A stretch of 64,000 nt of DNA. Source: JAZKFT01 sp039925965 (GTDB lineage: Bacteria; Bacteroidota; Bacteroidia; Chitinophagales; Chitinophagaceae). Numbering within the stretch: position 1 is the stretch's first letter; each line of letters begins with the position of its first letter. This document shows, in pieces, positions 45,108 through 54,643 of this stretch. A model generated the notes under the pieces. It was not told the origin of the DNA. It saw only the letters and a program-made list of their open reading frames with translations, and made no database searches. The DNA lies in NCBI GenBank assembly GCA_039925965.1, contig JBDSXW010000050.1, positions 30,755 to 94,754 on the forward strand, in the 5' to 3' direction. Position numbers and translations under genes: made by a program.

Positions 45108-45283
45108 GTGTTTTATTTTTACATTGTAGGTTTAAAAGACTACAAAGTATGAAAGTACCTTTCTTATTTGCCCACGCTAACAACGCTGGTACTCCAGCCC
45201 AATTTTTAACAAAGCCTTTTGAAAACTTGCATATGCTGCCCTTCCGGAGTAGCTGACTCTCAAAATCTATTGCAAAATGCAAA

Positions 45284-45322
45284 GGACACTACGGATTTCC
45301 AAACCTGGAAATCCGCAATGTC
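45284..45322 (-). terminator. Hairpin beyond the arginine decarboxylase gene
   Basis: CGGATTTCC (45292-45300) pairs with GGAAATCCG (45307-45315); outer bases GACACTA and CAATGTC extend the stem imperfectly. It lies about 50 bp after the 3' end of the minus-strand gene. No strong T run follows, so it may be a weak terminator. Confidence 0.5.
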
Positions 45323-45367
45323 ATTCACAATAAAACCTGAAAGGCTAAATCATTAATCAAATAAACG

Positions 45368-46774
45368 CTACCTCGTATACCCCAATATCTTCAACATGCT
45401 CTGCGCGGTTTGTTCCCGGGCATGCACCCAATCTTCGAGCTTGCCGTTTTTATCGAAATCTACAATAACGTGTTTGGGCGAAGGGATCAGGCAATGTTTG
45501 ATACCGCCGTAGCCGCTGATCTGGTCCTGGTAAGCGCCGGTGTGGAAGAAGCCTACATAGAGGTTCTCCTTTTCCGTTCCATTTACCTTCGGTAAAAATA
45601 CTTCGTTTATATGCTCTTCACTGTCGTAGTAATCGTGGCTGTCGCAGGTGATACCGCCAAGTACAACCCGCTGGTACTCCTCGTCCCACTTATTGATCGG
45701 CAACATTAAGAACCGTTCCCCAATGCCCCAGGTATCGGGCAGGGTGGTGATAAATGAAGAGTCGATCATATACCAGATCTCACGATCGTTCTGCTCCTTC
45801 TGACCGATCACGCTGTAGATATGCGCCATGCTTTCGCCTACCGTAAAACTGCCAAATTCAGTAAATATATTCGGTTCCTGCACCTTGGCCTTCTTGCAGG
45901 CGACTTTGATATTACGTACGATTTCATTGATCATAAACTGATAATCGTACTTAAAACCCAGCGAATGTTTAATTGGAAAACCGCCGCCGATATTGATCGA
46001 ATCCAGCTCAGGACAAATCTTCTTTAACTGGCAATACAGGTTGATCACCTTGTTCAGCTCACTCCAGTAATAGATATCATCCTTGATTCCCTTGTTCAAA
46101 AATATATGAAGCATCTTCAACTGAAACTTGTCTTCATAACCTTCTATCTCATCCACATAAAAAGCGAGGATATCTCTAGGGCGTATGCCCAGCCTTGAGG
46201 TATAGAAAGGGAAGTTGGGTTCTTCTTCCGCGGCCACCCGAATGCCCAGCTTAAATGGAACTTTCACCGATTTTTTATAAGCCTGTAATTCCTGGATATT
46301 ATCTAAAACCGGAATAACATTTTTAAAACCAGTATTCAGCAATTTAGCGATCCGGCTGGTATAACTTTTTTGCTTATAGCCATTGCAGATGATAAAGGTA
46401 TCCTTGTTAATCCTCCGGCGCTGGTAGAGTTTGTTCACGATCTCGATATCATAGGCAAACGAAGTCTCCAGGTGTATTTGGTGTTTAAGCGCTTCTTCTA
46501 CAATGAACGAAAAATGGCTGCTCTTGGTGCAGTAGCAATAATTATACTGGCCCGTATAGTTGTACTTCTTAAAGGCATTGGCAAACATGGTCTTCGCCTT
46601 GTTGATTTGCATCCCGATCTTGGGCAGATAGGTCAGTTTCAAAGGAGTTCCGTGCTTATCTATCAGAGCTTTTAAATCAACGCCATTAAACTGCAGGTAA
46701 TCATCTTTTACTTGAAACCCTTCCTGCGGAAAGTGAAAGGTTTGTTGCACCAGGCCGGTGTAGGTATTGTTCAT
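45368..46774 (-). CDS. speA: Biosynthetic arginine decarboxylase, PLP-dependent
   Basis: 468 residues. This is an alanine-racemase-fold (group IV) decarboxylase of Bacteroidota type. The N-terminus (TFHFPQEGFQVKDDYLQFNG) is characteristic; YNYCYCTKSSHF carries the PLP Lys (in CTKSS), SINIGGGFPIKHSLGF is the glycine-rich phosphate loop, and CDSHDYY with ACTGAYQ-like FHTGAYQ near the C-terminus forms the substrate side. It makes agmatine for polyamine synthesis in the cytoplasm. A TACTTTTG box lies 69 bp before the start. Confidence 0.85.
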   Translation of the reverse strand: MNNTYTGLVQQTFHFPQEGFQVKDDYLQFNGVDLKALIDKHGTPLKLTYLPKIGMQINKAKTMFANAFKKYNYTGQYNYCYCTKSSHFSFIVEEALKHQIHLETSFAYDIEIVNKLYQRRRINKDTFIICNGYKQKSYTSRIAKLLNTGFKNVIPVLDNIQELQAYKKSVKVPFKLGIRVAAEEEPNFPFYTSRLGIRPRDILAFYVDEIEGYEDKFQLKMLHIFLNKGIKDDIYYWSELNKVINLYCQLKKICPELDSINIGGGFPIKHSLGFKYDYQFMINEIVRNIKVACKKAKVQEPNIFTEFGSFTVGESMAHIYSVIGQKEQNDREIWYMIDSSFITTLPDTWGIGERFLMLPINKWDEEYQRVVLGGITCDSHDYYDSEEHINEVFLPKVNGTEKENLYVGFFHTGAYQDQISGYGGIKHCLIPSPKHVIVDFDKNGKLEDWVHAREQTAQSMLKILGYTR

Positions 46775-46842
46775 CTATTTTATGGATGGGTAGTAATACG
46801 TTGCCCTTCGGCAAACGTGGTGAACAATGAAATTTTTCGGGA

Positions 46843-46850
46843 CAAAAGTA
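46843..46850 (-). promoter_or_regulatory. -7 promoter box of the arginine decarboxylase gene
   Basis: The minus strand reads TACTTTTG, matching TAnnTTTG, about 70 bp before the ATG at 46774. Confidence 0.5.
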
Positions 46851-46865
46851 TAGGCAAAAAACAAA

Positions 46866-46892
46866 ACCGGGTACGAAAATTTCGCACCCGGT
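46866..46892 (-). terminator. Terminator of the rpmI-rplT operon
   Basis: ACCGGGTACGAAA pairs with TTTCGCACCCGGT with one mismatch. On the minus strand it is followed by TTTTGTTTTTTG. It lies between the rplT stop and the arginine decarboxylase promoter. Confidence 0.7.
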
Positions 46893-47040
46893 CTCCTTTT
46901 ATCTTTTTGTTGAATATTTTACAAGTTCTATCGTTAACAAGCTTCTTACAGGAGGCAGTCAATTCTGACTTTTAAACCCAAAAAACAGGCTAACAAGTGA
47001 ACTTGTGAACCTGTAAACCCGTGAACTTTTCAATTGGAAC

Positions 47041-47385
47041 TTATTTCACCGAAGCAATAAGGCTCTTAAAAGTTTCAGGCTCATTCATGGCCAGGTCGGC
47101 AAGTACTTTACGATCCAGGGTAATGCCCTTTTCGTTCAGTTTGTGGATGAACTGAGAATAGGTCATACCTTCTTCGCGAACACCTGCATTGATACGGGCG
47201 ATCCACAAAGCACGGTATTCCCGCTTTTTAAGTTTACGACCTACAAAGCTGTAAGTCATACCTTTTTCAACAACGTTTTTGGCTACGGTATAAACGTTTT
47301 TCCTTTTGCCATAGTAACCTTTGGCCTGATCCAGTATCCTTTTACGACGGGCTCTTGAAGCAACGGCATTTTTTGAACGTGGCAT
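47041..47385 (-). CDS. rplT: 50S ribosomal protein L20
   Basis: 114 residues, the full family length. It starts MPRSKNAVASRARRKRILDQ and contains AKGYYGKRKNVYTVAKNVVE and WIARINAGVREEGMTYSQFI, which are diagnostic. It binds 23S rRNA early in 50S assembly. It follows rpmI by 139 bp on the same strand. Confidence 0.97.
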   Translation of the reverse strand: MPRSKNAVASRARRKRILDQAKGYYGKRKNVYTVAKNVVEKGMTYSFVGRKLKKREYRALWIARINAGVREEGMTYSQFIHKLNEKGITLDRKVLADLAMNEPETFKSLIASVK

Positions 47386-47524
47386 AATTAATTATTTTTT
47401 GATCTCGGATCCCGGTTGTCTGATTTTTCCGGCGCCTGAAATGTGATGTAAAATTTGATTGATTTTATTTTTGGGTAACCGCTAATAGGGCAACCGATAA
47501 TAGGGCAACCGCAAGGGTTTGCCC

Positions 47525-47722
47525 CTACTTTAAACGCAATAAACGTTTTACGAAATGCATGTGCGACTGGGCTACTTCGCCGTCTTTACGCATCCCACGT
47601 TTACGTTTGGTAGATTTCTTGGTAAGAATGTGGCGTTTGAAAGCCTTCTGATGCATGATTTTACCGGTGCCGGTTACTTTAAACCTCTTTTTGGCACTTG
47701 AGTTGGTTTTTACCTTTGGCAT
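47525..47722 (-). CDS. rpmI: 50S ribosomal protein L35
   Basis: 65 residues, full length. MPKVKTNSSAKKRFKVTGTG, then KIMHQKAFKRHILTKKSTKR are diagnostic. The usual upstream gene infC is not found within this window; the preceding kilobase has no intact gene. Confidence 0.97.
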   Translation of the reverse strand: MPKVKTNSSAKKRFKVTGTGKIMHQKAFKRHILTKKSTKRKRGMRKDGEVAQSHMHFVKRLLRLK

Positions 47723-47841
47723 GTTATTAAAACATTTGCGTTGATACCCTGCTGGCGGTCTCTAACAGAAGAAACACTTTTGGAGCCTTGTGGGAAATTT
47801 TTAAGCAAGTTCCGGATGAACAGAACTTAGCTAAAGGGCGG

Positions 47842-47849
47842 CAAAAGTA
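47842..47849 (-). promoter_or_regulatory. -7 promoter box of rpmI-rplT
   Basis: The minus strand reads TACTTTTG (TAnnTTTG) about 120 bp before the rpmI start. This gives the operon its own promoter, in line with the absence of infC directly upstream. Confidence 0.55.
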
Positions 47850-47960
47850 AGGGAAAACATGGAAAAAGATGGCGGAGATTCTGAATATTTTCCCCGACGC
47901 TGCAATTTTTATCCTGGGAAGGGAAAAACCCAGCCTTATACCGTATCCTTAGTGAATGGT

Positions 47961-47986
47961 GGTCACCTTTCATAGGTGACCACGGG
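47961..47986. other. Perfect 10-bp stem-loop
   Basis: GTGGTCACCT pairs perfectly with AGGTGACCAC around TTCAT. No T run follows. It lies about 240 bp upstream of rpmI and next to a T9SS-domain remnant; its role is unknown. Confidence 0.6.
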
Positions 47987-48007
47987 GGGTATTAACGGGA
48001 ACCTTTG

Positions 48008-48053
48008 AATAACTAAAGGGCCCTCCCAAAATGGAGAAGGCCCTGTAGTTATT
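48008..48053. terminator. Long imperfect hairpin after the T9SS remnant
   Basis: AATAACTAAAGGGCC (48008-48022) pairs with GGCCCTGTAGTTATT (48039-48053), 14 of 15 positions. It lies just beyond the end of the minus-strand remnant at 48064 and is its likely old terminator, though no T run follows. Confidence 0.45.
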
Positions 48054-48063
48054 GCAGCCGATG

Positions 48064-48170
48064 CTATTCTTTGATTACTTTCAAAGTATACAACACTTTA
48101 CCATCTGTTCCGGCAATTCTTACGAAATACAATCCCCTGCCCTTGCCGTCGTCAATGCCACCTGGCATCA
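48064..48170 (-). pseudogene. Remnant of a type IX secretion C-terminal sorting domain
   Basis: Minus-strand translation gives DDGKGRGLYFVRIAGTDGK followed by VLYTLKVIKE and a stop. This is the end of a Por-secretion (type A CTD) domain, which directs proteins through the T9SS. No passenger domain precedes it in this frame. The following region up to 48749 has no recognisable gene. Confidence 0.55.
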
Positions 48171-48748
48171 TTATGTCCGATCAATTGCCAGCAACTGGCA
48201 GCGGGGTGTGTAGGGTCTGGTCAATATTCAGTTGTCGTGCTGCCGCTATCAAATCCGCCGCGCTGTCTAAAAACAACTCCTATTGCCACAACAGGTTTTC
48301 GAAAATATCCTTAGCTGTAGCCACAATCTGTTGGGTCAATACATGGATATTTTGCGGGCATATGCAGGGGATCCATCCCCCAAAAGCACCTGCCCGCCAG
48401 TCGGCCGGGCCAATCCCATCCAGTAAAATGCGCGGGGCGGCAGCGGGCAGACCTATTGATAGTAGTGGTAGTAGTAGGGCTCGTCGGGTAATGCCCGGTT
48501 GTGATGATAACCCATACCGGGTTCCCAGTCGGCCGGCCGGATGCCTAACCGGCGATATGCCCTGCGGATATATAGTTTTTGAAGGTTGTTCAACCGGTTT
48601 AGTTTTTTCCAAAAAAAATTAGTGTTTAAAACTAGGCGATTAATTTTTTCTAACTATTGTTCTGTTAAAAGGCGTGGAGGGATATACGTTCGTCAAAACT
48701 TCTCCGTTATGCTGCTCACTTATTTATTCATTAAAAGCCACCTTATAC
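48171..48748. other. Gene-poor, GC-richer stretch
   Basis: Overlapping open frames occur on both strands (for example 48280-48612 minus), but none shows a recognisable domain or start. The composition is richer in GC than the surroundings. I see no supported gene. Confidence 0.4.
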
Positions 48749-49285
48749 ATGCGAAAAAGCAGCCTCCTTTTCCTGATCGTTTTTGGAACCCTGTCTTTAC
48801 AGGCACAGAAATACACTACTGCCGCCGGCATCCGCCTCGGAACTGGTATCGGCGTTACGTTACAGCAATCGCTTTGGGGTAATTACACCCTGGAAGGCAT
48901 TGTACAGAAAGGCTTTTTTAATGACCTCACCACCATTTCTGCGCTCTTTGAACAACACCATAAGATCATCTCCAGGGGTACCAATTTTTATATTGGGGCC
49001 GGGCCCCATATCGGCGTTTATAACCAAAGCAATAAAACTACCGGTCTTAAAAACCCGGTCGGTGCTTCGTTTATCGGTGGACTAGAAATGAGGTTTGGCA
49101 AAATGTTACTATCATTCGACTACAAGCCTTCGGTTAACCTCACCGGCGGTAACGGCTTCTTCGATAGCCAGGCAGGCGTTTCTCTGCGGTACATTTTTTT
49201 AAAAGCCCAAAAGAAAAAAACCAACAAAGACCAGAAGTGGAAATTCTGGAAGAAGAAAAACGACGACAATAAAGACGAAGAGTAA
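48749..49285 (+). CDS. Outer-membrane beta-barrel-like protein
   Basis: 178 residues from the ATG at 48749, which gives the signal peptide MRKSSLLFLIVFGTLSLQAQ; the longer upstream frame is not supported. The body has alternating amphipathic strands (AAGIRLGTGIGVTLQQSLWG, and FYIGAGPHIGVYNQ) typical of an eight-stranded barrel. The C-terminal tail is very basic and acidic (KKKTNKDQKWKFWKKKNDDN) and probably lies outside the barrel. No specific family was recognised. Confidence 0.72.
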   Translation: MRKSSLLFLIVFGTLSLQAQKYTTAAGIRLGTGIGVTLQQSLWGNYTLEGIVQKGFFNDLTTISALFEQHHKIISRGTNFYIGAGPHIGVYNQSNKTTGLKNPVGASFIGGLEMRFGKMLLSFDYKPSVNLTGGNGFFDSQAGVSLRYIFLKAQKKKTNKDQKWKFWKKKNDDNKDEE

Positions 49286-49546
49286 AGATGCGGGAGTAAG
49301 GGTCTAAAGGTCAAGATTTTTAGAGATTCAATTAAAGGCGCTTAATGAAACCCCAATCTGATTCATTACGTTCAACCGCTGACTTTGATGCCTTGACCTT
49401 GAACCTTGATACTTGAACCTTTGTCCGTGACTGAATAAGGTTTACCGCTTTCTGCAAAAAGAATACAACAGTGAAGTTTAAATGCCTTGCAACAGATCTT
49501 GCACCTTGTGTCTTGAAACTTGAAGCTTTCTTAAATCCCATTTGCC

Positions 49547-50314
49547 TTACAACTCCGGCCGAACATCCAGTTCGTTTATCTGGTTTTTATAAACGGATGG
49601 GAGCAGGATCATTTTTAACAACCAGTCCATCCTCATCAGCCTGCTTATTTTATATAATGGCACCACAAGCCTAAGCCATGAAAAATTGTTAAAATCCAGT
49701 AATTCTTTTACCCGCCCGGGCACCACTAATTTTTGCCCTTCTAGTAATACCCTGAATCGCATGGGTCCAAGGTGCTTTCGATATTGTTTAAAAAGGTCAG
49801 CCGTATACACAGTTTTATGCAGGTCGTCCATTAAATGTTGTTGCCGTACAGGCAACCATGCTGTATAATTTAGTGGCAATTCCTTTAATCCCATCCTCAA
49901 TCCCACATGAAAAAAAACATTGTGGACTTCTTCTTTTTCTTCGTCGCTTAATTTTCTTTCGAGCAGTTCGTATGAAGCGATCGAATAATGTATCAGCATA
50001 AACAATACATCACGATAGGCCCAATCGGGTATGGAAAAACCCCGGTTCGTTTCCACAGTGCCATGTATCTGCCGCAGGATGTCGATTGCTTTATTGGCTT
50101 CCTGCATCGGAGAAAACACAATCTTTCTTGCATAGGCCACCGTGGAGAACAGCCGGCCCAGGGGATCGGCCGGTAGCTTGCCTGTAAAGTACAGCCAGTC
50201 TACTGCTTTATTAAGGGCAAATTCGGCAGAAGCGCCTGCAAAAATAAAAAGAATGGTATCGCTCTTGCCCCAAATTTTCCGCACCACCGATTTTTCTTCA
50301 ACAAAGAATTGCAT
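49547..50314 (-). CDS. Oxygenase MpaB-like (DUF2236) protein
   Basis: 255 residues from the ATG at 50314; 28 further codons are open upstream, but MQFFVEEKSVVRKIWGKSDT is the typical start. FAGASAEFALNKAVDWLYFT, then the His-containing IHGTV and VLFMLIHYSIASYELL match the mycophenolate MpaB/latex-clearing-like DUF2236 family, which binds heme. The reaction here is not known. It is close to the arginyltransferase gene at 50490, on the same strand. Confidence 0.75.
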   Translation of the reverse strand: MQFFVEEKSVVRKIWGKSDTILFIFAGASAEFALNKAVDWLYFTGKLPADPLGRLFSTVAYARKIVFSPMQEANKAIDILRQIHGTVETNRGFSIPDWAYRDVLFMLIHYSIASYELLERKLSDEEKEEVHNVFFHVGLRMGLKELPLNYTAWLPVRQQHLMDDLHKTVYTADLFKQYRKHLGPMRFRVLLEGQKLVVPGRVKELLDFNNFSWLRLVVPLYKISRLMRMDWLLKMILLPSVYKNQINELDVRPEL

Positions 50315-50489
50315 AGTGTTTGATTGATTGCTTGATCCCAGGTTTCGCTTCAGTAGTGATGGAATTGTAAAGCTAACTGAATTAACTTTGAATCTCAAAG
50401 TACTTTTAGGTCATAATGCGGGTAAAACAGGATAGAACAATTATCATCAGATCTGATTGAACGCATACGAAGCCATTGAGCCACCCATT

Positions 50490-51215
50490 CTAGTCAAGCT
50501 GATCGAGGAAATACTCCTGTAATTGTTGTTTACCAAAAAATGAAAAAGGCACCCAAATATCTTCTACGGGCAGGTACACTTCCACCGCATCGGGCGACGG
50601 GAATAATTTATAGTCGAACCGGTTACTGCCGGTACTGATATAGCCCGTGTAGTAGTAAGTCATTTTATGCTGTTGCGCATAATCTATTTTCTTCAGGATC
50701 ATGAACTTGCCAAGGCTGTATTTGGTGTAGGAAGGATCATAAAAATTAAGAATACCTGTAATAGCGTCGCCGCCCCTATCGAAATAGCCAACGGCCACCA
50801 GTTTTTTAGTGTCTCTTACTTCCACCATCCAGGAATCAAAAGGGTTTTCCAGGCCATATTGGTGCAGGTAATTGCTACTGGTTTCGGCGGTGCTAAACGC
50901 TACATGATTTCGGTAAAGGGCATACAGTGTTTCGGTTTCGGGCGTCACCGTGGCTCGTTTATATCGCACTGTAAATGCGGCACATTTTTTCCGGATCACC
51001 AGGGCCGATTTCTGTTCATCTATTTTGGCGAGAATGGTCCGCAGCCAGAACACCGGTACACTAACGGTATCCAGCTCGAGCCTGGTATGGTGTGTCGTAA
51101 AGACCATATGCTGCATGCGGTAATAACCGGCGGCAAGATAACCATCCAGTAATTCGCCCTTAAAACCCTCCACTCCAGGCAATATATAGTCGGGTTCTCT
51201 TAGCATAGGTAACAA
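50490..51215 (-). CDS. Arginyl-tRNA-protein transferase-like enzyme
   Basis: 241 residues. LDGYLAAGYYRMQHMVFTTH and the GNAT-like C-terminal half (YFDRGGDAITGILNFYDPSY, then SLGKFMILKKIDYAQ and YYYTGYISTGSNRFDYK) match the ATE/Bpt family, which transfers an amino acid from tRNA to a protein N-terminus as a degradation signal. The N-terminal Cys cluster of classic ATE is not visible. The specific amino acid is uncertain. Confidence 0.75.
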   Translation of the reverse strand: MLPMLREPDYILPGVEGFKGELLDGYLAAGYYRMQHMVFTTHHTRLELDTVSVPVFWLRTILAKIDEQKSALVIRKKCAAFTVRYKRATVTPETETLYALYRNHVAFSTAETSSNYLHQYGLENPFDSWMVEVRDTKKLVAVGYFDRGGDAITGILNFYDPSYTKYSLGKFMILKKIDYAQQHKMTYYYTGYISTGSNRFDYKLFPSPDAVEVYLPVEDIWVPFSFFGKQQLQEYFLDQLD

Positions 51216-51465
51216 TTTCCATGGGCGCCTGCCCTATTCATCGCGTGGTTTGAAGATCCAATAAATACCGTGTTTCAGTACGCCTCCAAGGTTTTATAAA
51301 TCAGGACTTTATCCGGCTGCAAATGAAAATACAACGCATACGGATATAGTGTTGCTATCTTGATATAAAATCTTTTGGCAGCTCGCCAGATACAAACGGG
51401 CAACCATCATTTTAAAAGATGGCCGCCCGTTTAATGATTGTTTTGTAAAACTTCACAACTGCTTG

Positions 51466-52812
51466 CTATTTCAACAGTTGCAATGAGCTATCATTGATTT
51501 CCATAGTATATTTTTTGAGCAGGTTGGTTATTTCGGCGCCAGCCAGTAAAACCGGGCCGTAGCCATGGGCAGCAAAAACATTCACAGGCCTGTAGTAATA
51601 AAAAGCCGGGTCAAAGGCCATGCCGGTGCCTACGCAGGTGCCTTCGACCTGGCCTTTTGCGTTTACTTTGGTGCTTACCGCATTCCAGGCAAGTATGGCT
51701 GCCGGCGAATATGCTTTGGCATTGATCCAGCCCTTGTTCACGGCCCTTGCGAGGCAGTAGCAATAAATTGCTGTCGCTGAAGTTTCAAGGTAACTGTCTG
51801 ACCGGTCGAGCAACTGGTGCCAGAACCCTTCGCCGGATTGATAGGCTGTAAGCCCCTTTACCAGCAGGCGAAACTGGTTTAGTACCGCCGGTCTGCCCGG
51901 GTGTGTATCGGGCAATACATCCAGCAATTCCGTCATCGCCATTAAAGCCCAGCCATTGGCCCGGGCCCAATGAAACTGAGGGTGTTCATCCATTTCCTCC
52001 ACCCAGCCATGCATATACACATTTTTTTCTTTGTTAAACATGCGTTGCGAAAACTGGAGTACTTGTTTTACACAATCGTCATAATATTTATTGTCACCGG
52101 TAAGTTTGCCCATCTGTGCCAGCGCGGGCACGCCCATGAACATATCGTCCAGCCACAGTGTATTTTTTTGCGGGCGGTTACGGGCCAATGTGCCATCGGC
52201 CAGCCGGTATTCTTTGGTAGCGATATAATCAATAAGGTGGTCAATCAACGGCCGCAGGTTGGCATTTCCACCATTCCGCAGGGTCTTGATCATGGCTGCG
52301 CACACGGCGCCGGCATCATCCAGGGCATGCGGGTTCATCTGCTGGTTGAGCGGGTTTGTACGTAGGGGGAATTTTTTGTATAAGGCAGTGAAGGCCGGCA
52401 TTCCATTGGCAATAAACGCCAGCCTTTCCTTAGTATAGTCCGCATAGCGGCTATCACCGGTCGCTTCACCTGCGGCAAGCATTCCTGCATAAGTGACGCC
52501 CCACTCATAACTGCTCAGCCTGAAATCGGCTGTGGCAAGAACGGTGTTGGTATCTATTTTGGCCAGGTCGGTTACCTCGGCTTTGGTGCGGCGGTCCATG
52601 TATTTTGCCGGCGTAGTGGCGTTGAGGTAATCGAATACCCTATCCATAGTTTCCTTTACTTTTTCGGGAGATGGTGCACCATAGGGCGTAACATAATCCG
52701 GCTTTAAAGCATGCAGGGGAGCGGTAACATCGTTGGCGAGCTTTTGGGCGGTTGCAATGCTGCCCGCCAATGTTAAGCAGGCGACAGCATACAGGTAAAT
52801 GAATTTTTTCAT
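51466..52812 (-). CDS. Secreted GH105/GH88-like unsaturated uronyl hydrolase
   Basis: 448 residues from the ATG at 52812, which gives the signal MKKFIYLYAVACLTLAGSIA. The body is an (alpha/alpha)6 barrel: SYEWGVTYAGMLAAGEATGD, MNPHALDDAGAVCAAMIKTL (catalytic acid region), TLWLDDMFMGVPALAQMGK and HWARANGWALMAMTELLDVL. These are hallmarks of unsaturated rhamnogalacturonyl hydrolase (YteR-like). It removes unsaturated uronic acid ends from pectin fragments in the periplasm. No other pectin gene is near. Confidence 0.87.
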   Translation of the reverse strand: MKKFIYLYAVACLTLAGSIATAQKLANDVTAPLHALKPDYVTPYGAPSPEKVKETMDRVFDYLNATTPAKYMDRRTKAEVTDLAKIDTNTVLATADFRLSSYEWGVTYAGMLAAGEATGDSRYADYTKERLAFIANGMPAFTALYKKFPLRTNPLNQQMNPHALDDAGAVCAAMIKTLRNGGNANLRPLIDHLIDYIATKEYRLADGTLARNRPQKNTLWLDDMFMGVPALAQMGKLTGDNKYYDDCVKQVLQFSQRMFNKEKNVYMHGWVEEMDEHPQFHWARANGWALMAMTELLDVLPDTHPGRPAVLNQFRLLVKGLTAYQSGEGFWHQLLDRSDSYLETSATAIYCYCLARAVNKGWINAKAYSPAAILAWNAVSTKVNAKGQVEGTCVGTGMAFDPAFYYYRPVNVFAAHGYGPVLLAGAEITNLLKKYTMEINDSSLQLLK

Positions 52813-53258
52813 AAGGCTTGTCGTGGTTCTTTCAGAACGCTTTTTGAAATTATTAACCTTAAGTAGTATTTCGGTAAGACAAACAGTACCATGTTTTAAA
52901 AACCAGGCCACTGTCGGATTTCTTTTAAGTACCGTTAAATCAATACCTTATTACAACAACGCACAAAATACTATTTTTAGATTATCAGGCATCCTGCCCC
53001 AATACAGGAAAGCGGATACCTTTTCTGGAAATGGAGCAGGTAAATATACCAAACGACCTAAGAAAAGAAATGCCGGGCAAGGACTGCGGCGGGCTGCCTA
53101 CCGTTTTTTATACAGCATCTTACATTTCTCGATAGGCTGGTAACAATACCAAAGCAGTCTCCGTCGTTCAAATAAAGACAAATAAAATATCTTCATTCAA
53201 ATAACCTTAGTCCATTATCTTTTCAACTCACCCTCCTTTTATACAACAAACCCATTTT
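52813..53258. other. Intergenic region with no gene seen
   Basis: About 445 bases between divergent genes. The frame at 52799-53143 is antisense to the GH105 N-terminus at its start and has no domain. Nothing else was recognised; the region is AT-rich towards the TlpA-like gene and probably holds two promoters. Confidence 0.4.
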
Positions 53259-54611
53259 ATGAAAACCAGCCTGTTTATATTATTAGGTCTAGTTTATACC
53301 ACCTCGTTCGGTCAAAAAAGTTCGATACTTTTTGGCAAATCCGAGGCAAAGAGAATAAGCTCTGTCGCCATCACCAGGTATTCTGATGGCATTTCAATGA
53401 ACAGGGTCGAATACAAAGCTACTATTGACAGTGCCGGCTTTTTTAAGTTGCAGGTTCCAATTGCCCGGCCTTTTGTTGGACAATTTATGAATCAGAATAT
53501 CCTGATATATCCAAACTCAAAAATAGAATACCAGGTCTTTGGGTCCGCCCCCCTGTTTGGATTAAAACAAGTCAATGGAATTCCAGAAAATGACTTCTTA
53601 ATCGGATTAAGGTCTTTCAACAAGCTCCTCTTTAATCCTTATAAATTTAATTTTACCGAAAATTCTATTTCCTCGTTCTATGAATCGCTTGACAGCAGCC
53701 TGCAAGCGCAATTTGCTGAGTTAACGAAATTCAATATCTCAAACAAGTTCTCAAACAACTATCTAAAAGCGGAGTTAGAATATTCTTTTTTTTATAACTT
53801 ATTAATTCCCCTTGACAAAACGGAAATAAGCATCGAAAGAAAAGATAGTGTCTTGAATTTCATCACCGCCAGATTTATAAAAAGGGAGACGAAGGATATA
53901 TTTGAAAACTACCAGCTATGCCTCTTCCTAAAAACCTTAAGAAAAAAGCCCCAGCTCATTTCGTTGTTTCAAAAAAAAAACCTGCTAACAACGAATGAAA
54001 CCGCATTCATACACCTGGACTCGCTGTACAATTTGGTAATGAAATCAGATAGAAATGAAATAGACAAAGTTAATATAACGTTTAACGAGCCGGCGTTTTT
54101 AAAACTGGGATTTCAAAAGGTGTACGATACCATTGTACAAGTCTACAACGGGTTTAAAAACGCTATTCCCATTTTAATACAAAATGAAATACTTTTTTCA
54201 AAAACAAATGAAAAAATATCATTTGGCGACTACATTAAAAGTAAAACTTCCGAATTATTTGTCTTCGACTTTTGGGCAACCTGGTGCGGCCCCTGTTTAG
54301 CGCAAAGCATCCCATTTGACAATCAATCCGCCACTTTCAAATTACAGCCAATCTCTTTTGCAAAGCTGAATACAGATAAAGAGTTTTCTAAATTTGCTTC
54401 ATCTGAAGAAAAGACTTCAACAAACTATGAGTCATTTCATATAAATGGAGCATTTGAAAACAAACTTATGAAGTACCTAAAGGTAAATTCCCTGCCAAGG
54501 TTTGTGGTGATTGACAAAAATTTCAAAGTAATATTTTCCGATTTTGGATTCGCCTCGTCCTTATCTTTTGGCCCTAAATTATTTGAAGCTTTAAAAAGAA
54601 CAGGCAAGTAA
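53259..54611 (+). CDS. TlpA-like thioredoxin-domain protein
   Basis: 450 residues. A signal peptide (MKTSLFILLGLVYTTSFGQ) precedes a 300-residue region of beta and helical segments without a known name. The C-terminal domain is thioredoxin-like with the redox motif in LFVFDFWATWCGPCLAQSIP (WCGPC) and a cis-Pro region VNSLPRFVVID. The layout matches the secreted Bacteroidota TlpA family, which acts as a periplasmic disulfide reductase. AT-rich codon use is typical of a horizontally mobile gene but is not proof. Confidence 0.82.
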   Translation: MKTSLFILLGLVYTTSFGQKSSILFGKSEAKRISSVAITRYSDGISMNRVEYKATIDSAGFFKLQVPIARPFVGQFMNQNILIYPNSKIEYQVFGSAPLFGLKQVNGIPENDFLIGLRSFNKLLFNPYKFNFTENSISSFYESLDSSLQAQFAELTKFNISNKFSNNYLKAELEYSFFYNLLIPLDKTEISIERKDSVLNFITARFIKRETKDIFENYQLCLFLKTLRKKPQLISLFQKKNLLTTNETAFIHLDSLYNLVMKSDRNEIDKVNITFNEPAFLKLGFQKVYDTIVQVYNGFKNAIPILIQNEILFSKTNEKISFGDYIKSKTSELFVFDFWATWCGPCLAQSIPFDNQSATFKLQPISFAKLNTDKEFSKFASSEEKTSTNYESFHINGAFENKLMKYLKVNSLPRFVVIDKNFKVIFSDFGFASSLSFGPKLFEALKRTGK

Positions 54612-54643
54612 ACTACATTACTTATTTTAAAGGGTTAGGGAGT

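Noticed and set aside
48280..48612. Minus-strand frame of 110 codons
   Set aside because: GC-rich stretch open on both strands, no start signal, and no recognised domain.
49310..49540. Repeated CTTGAACCTTGATACTTGAA-like motifs
   Set aside because: Low-complexity spacer sequence also seen at 37740-37780; no structure beyond that was found.
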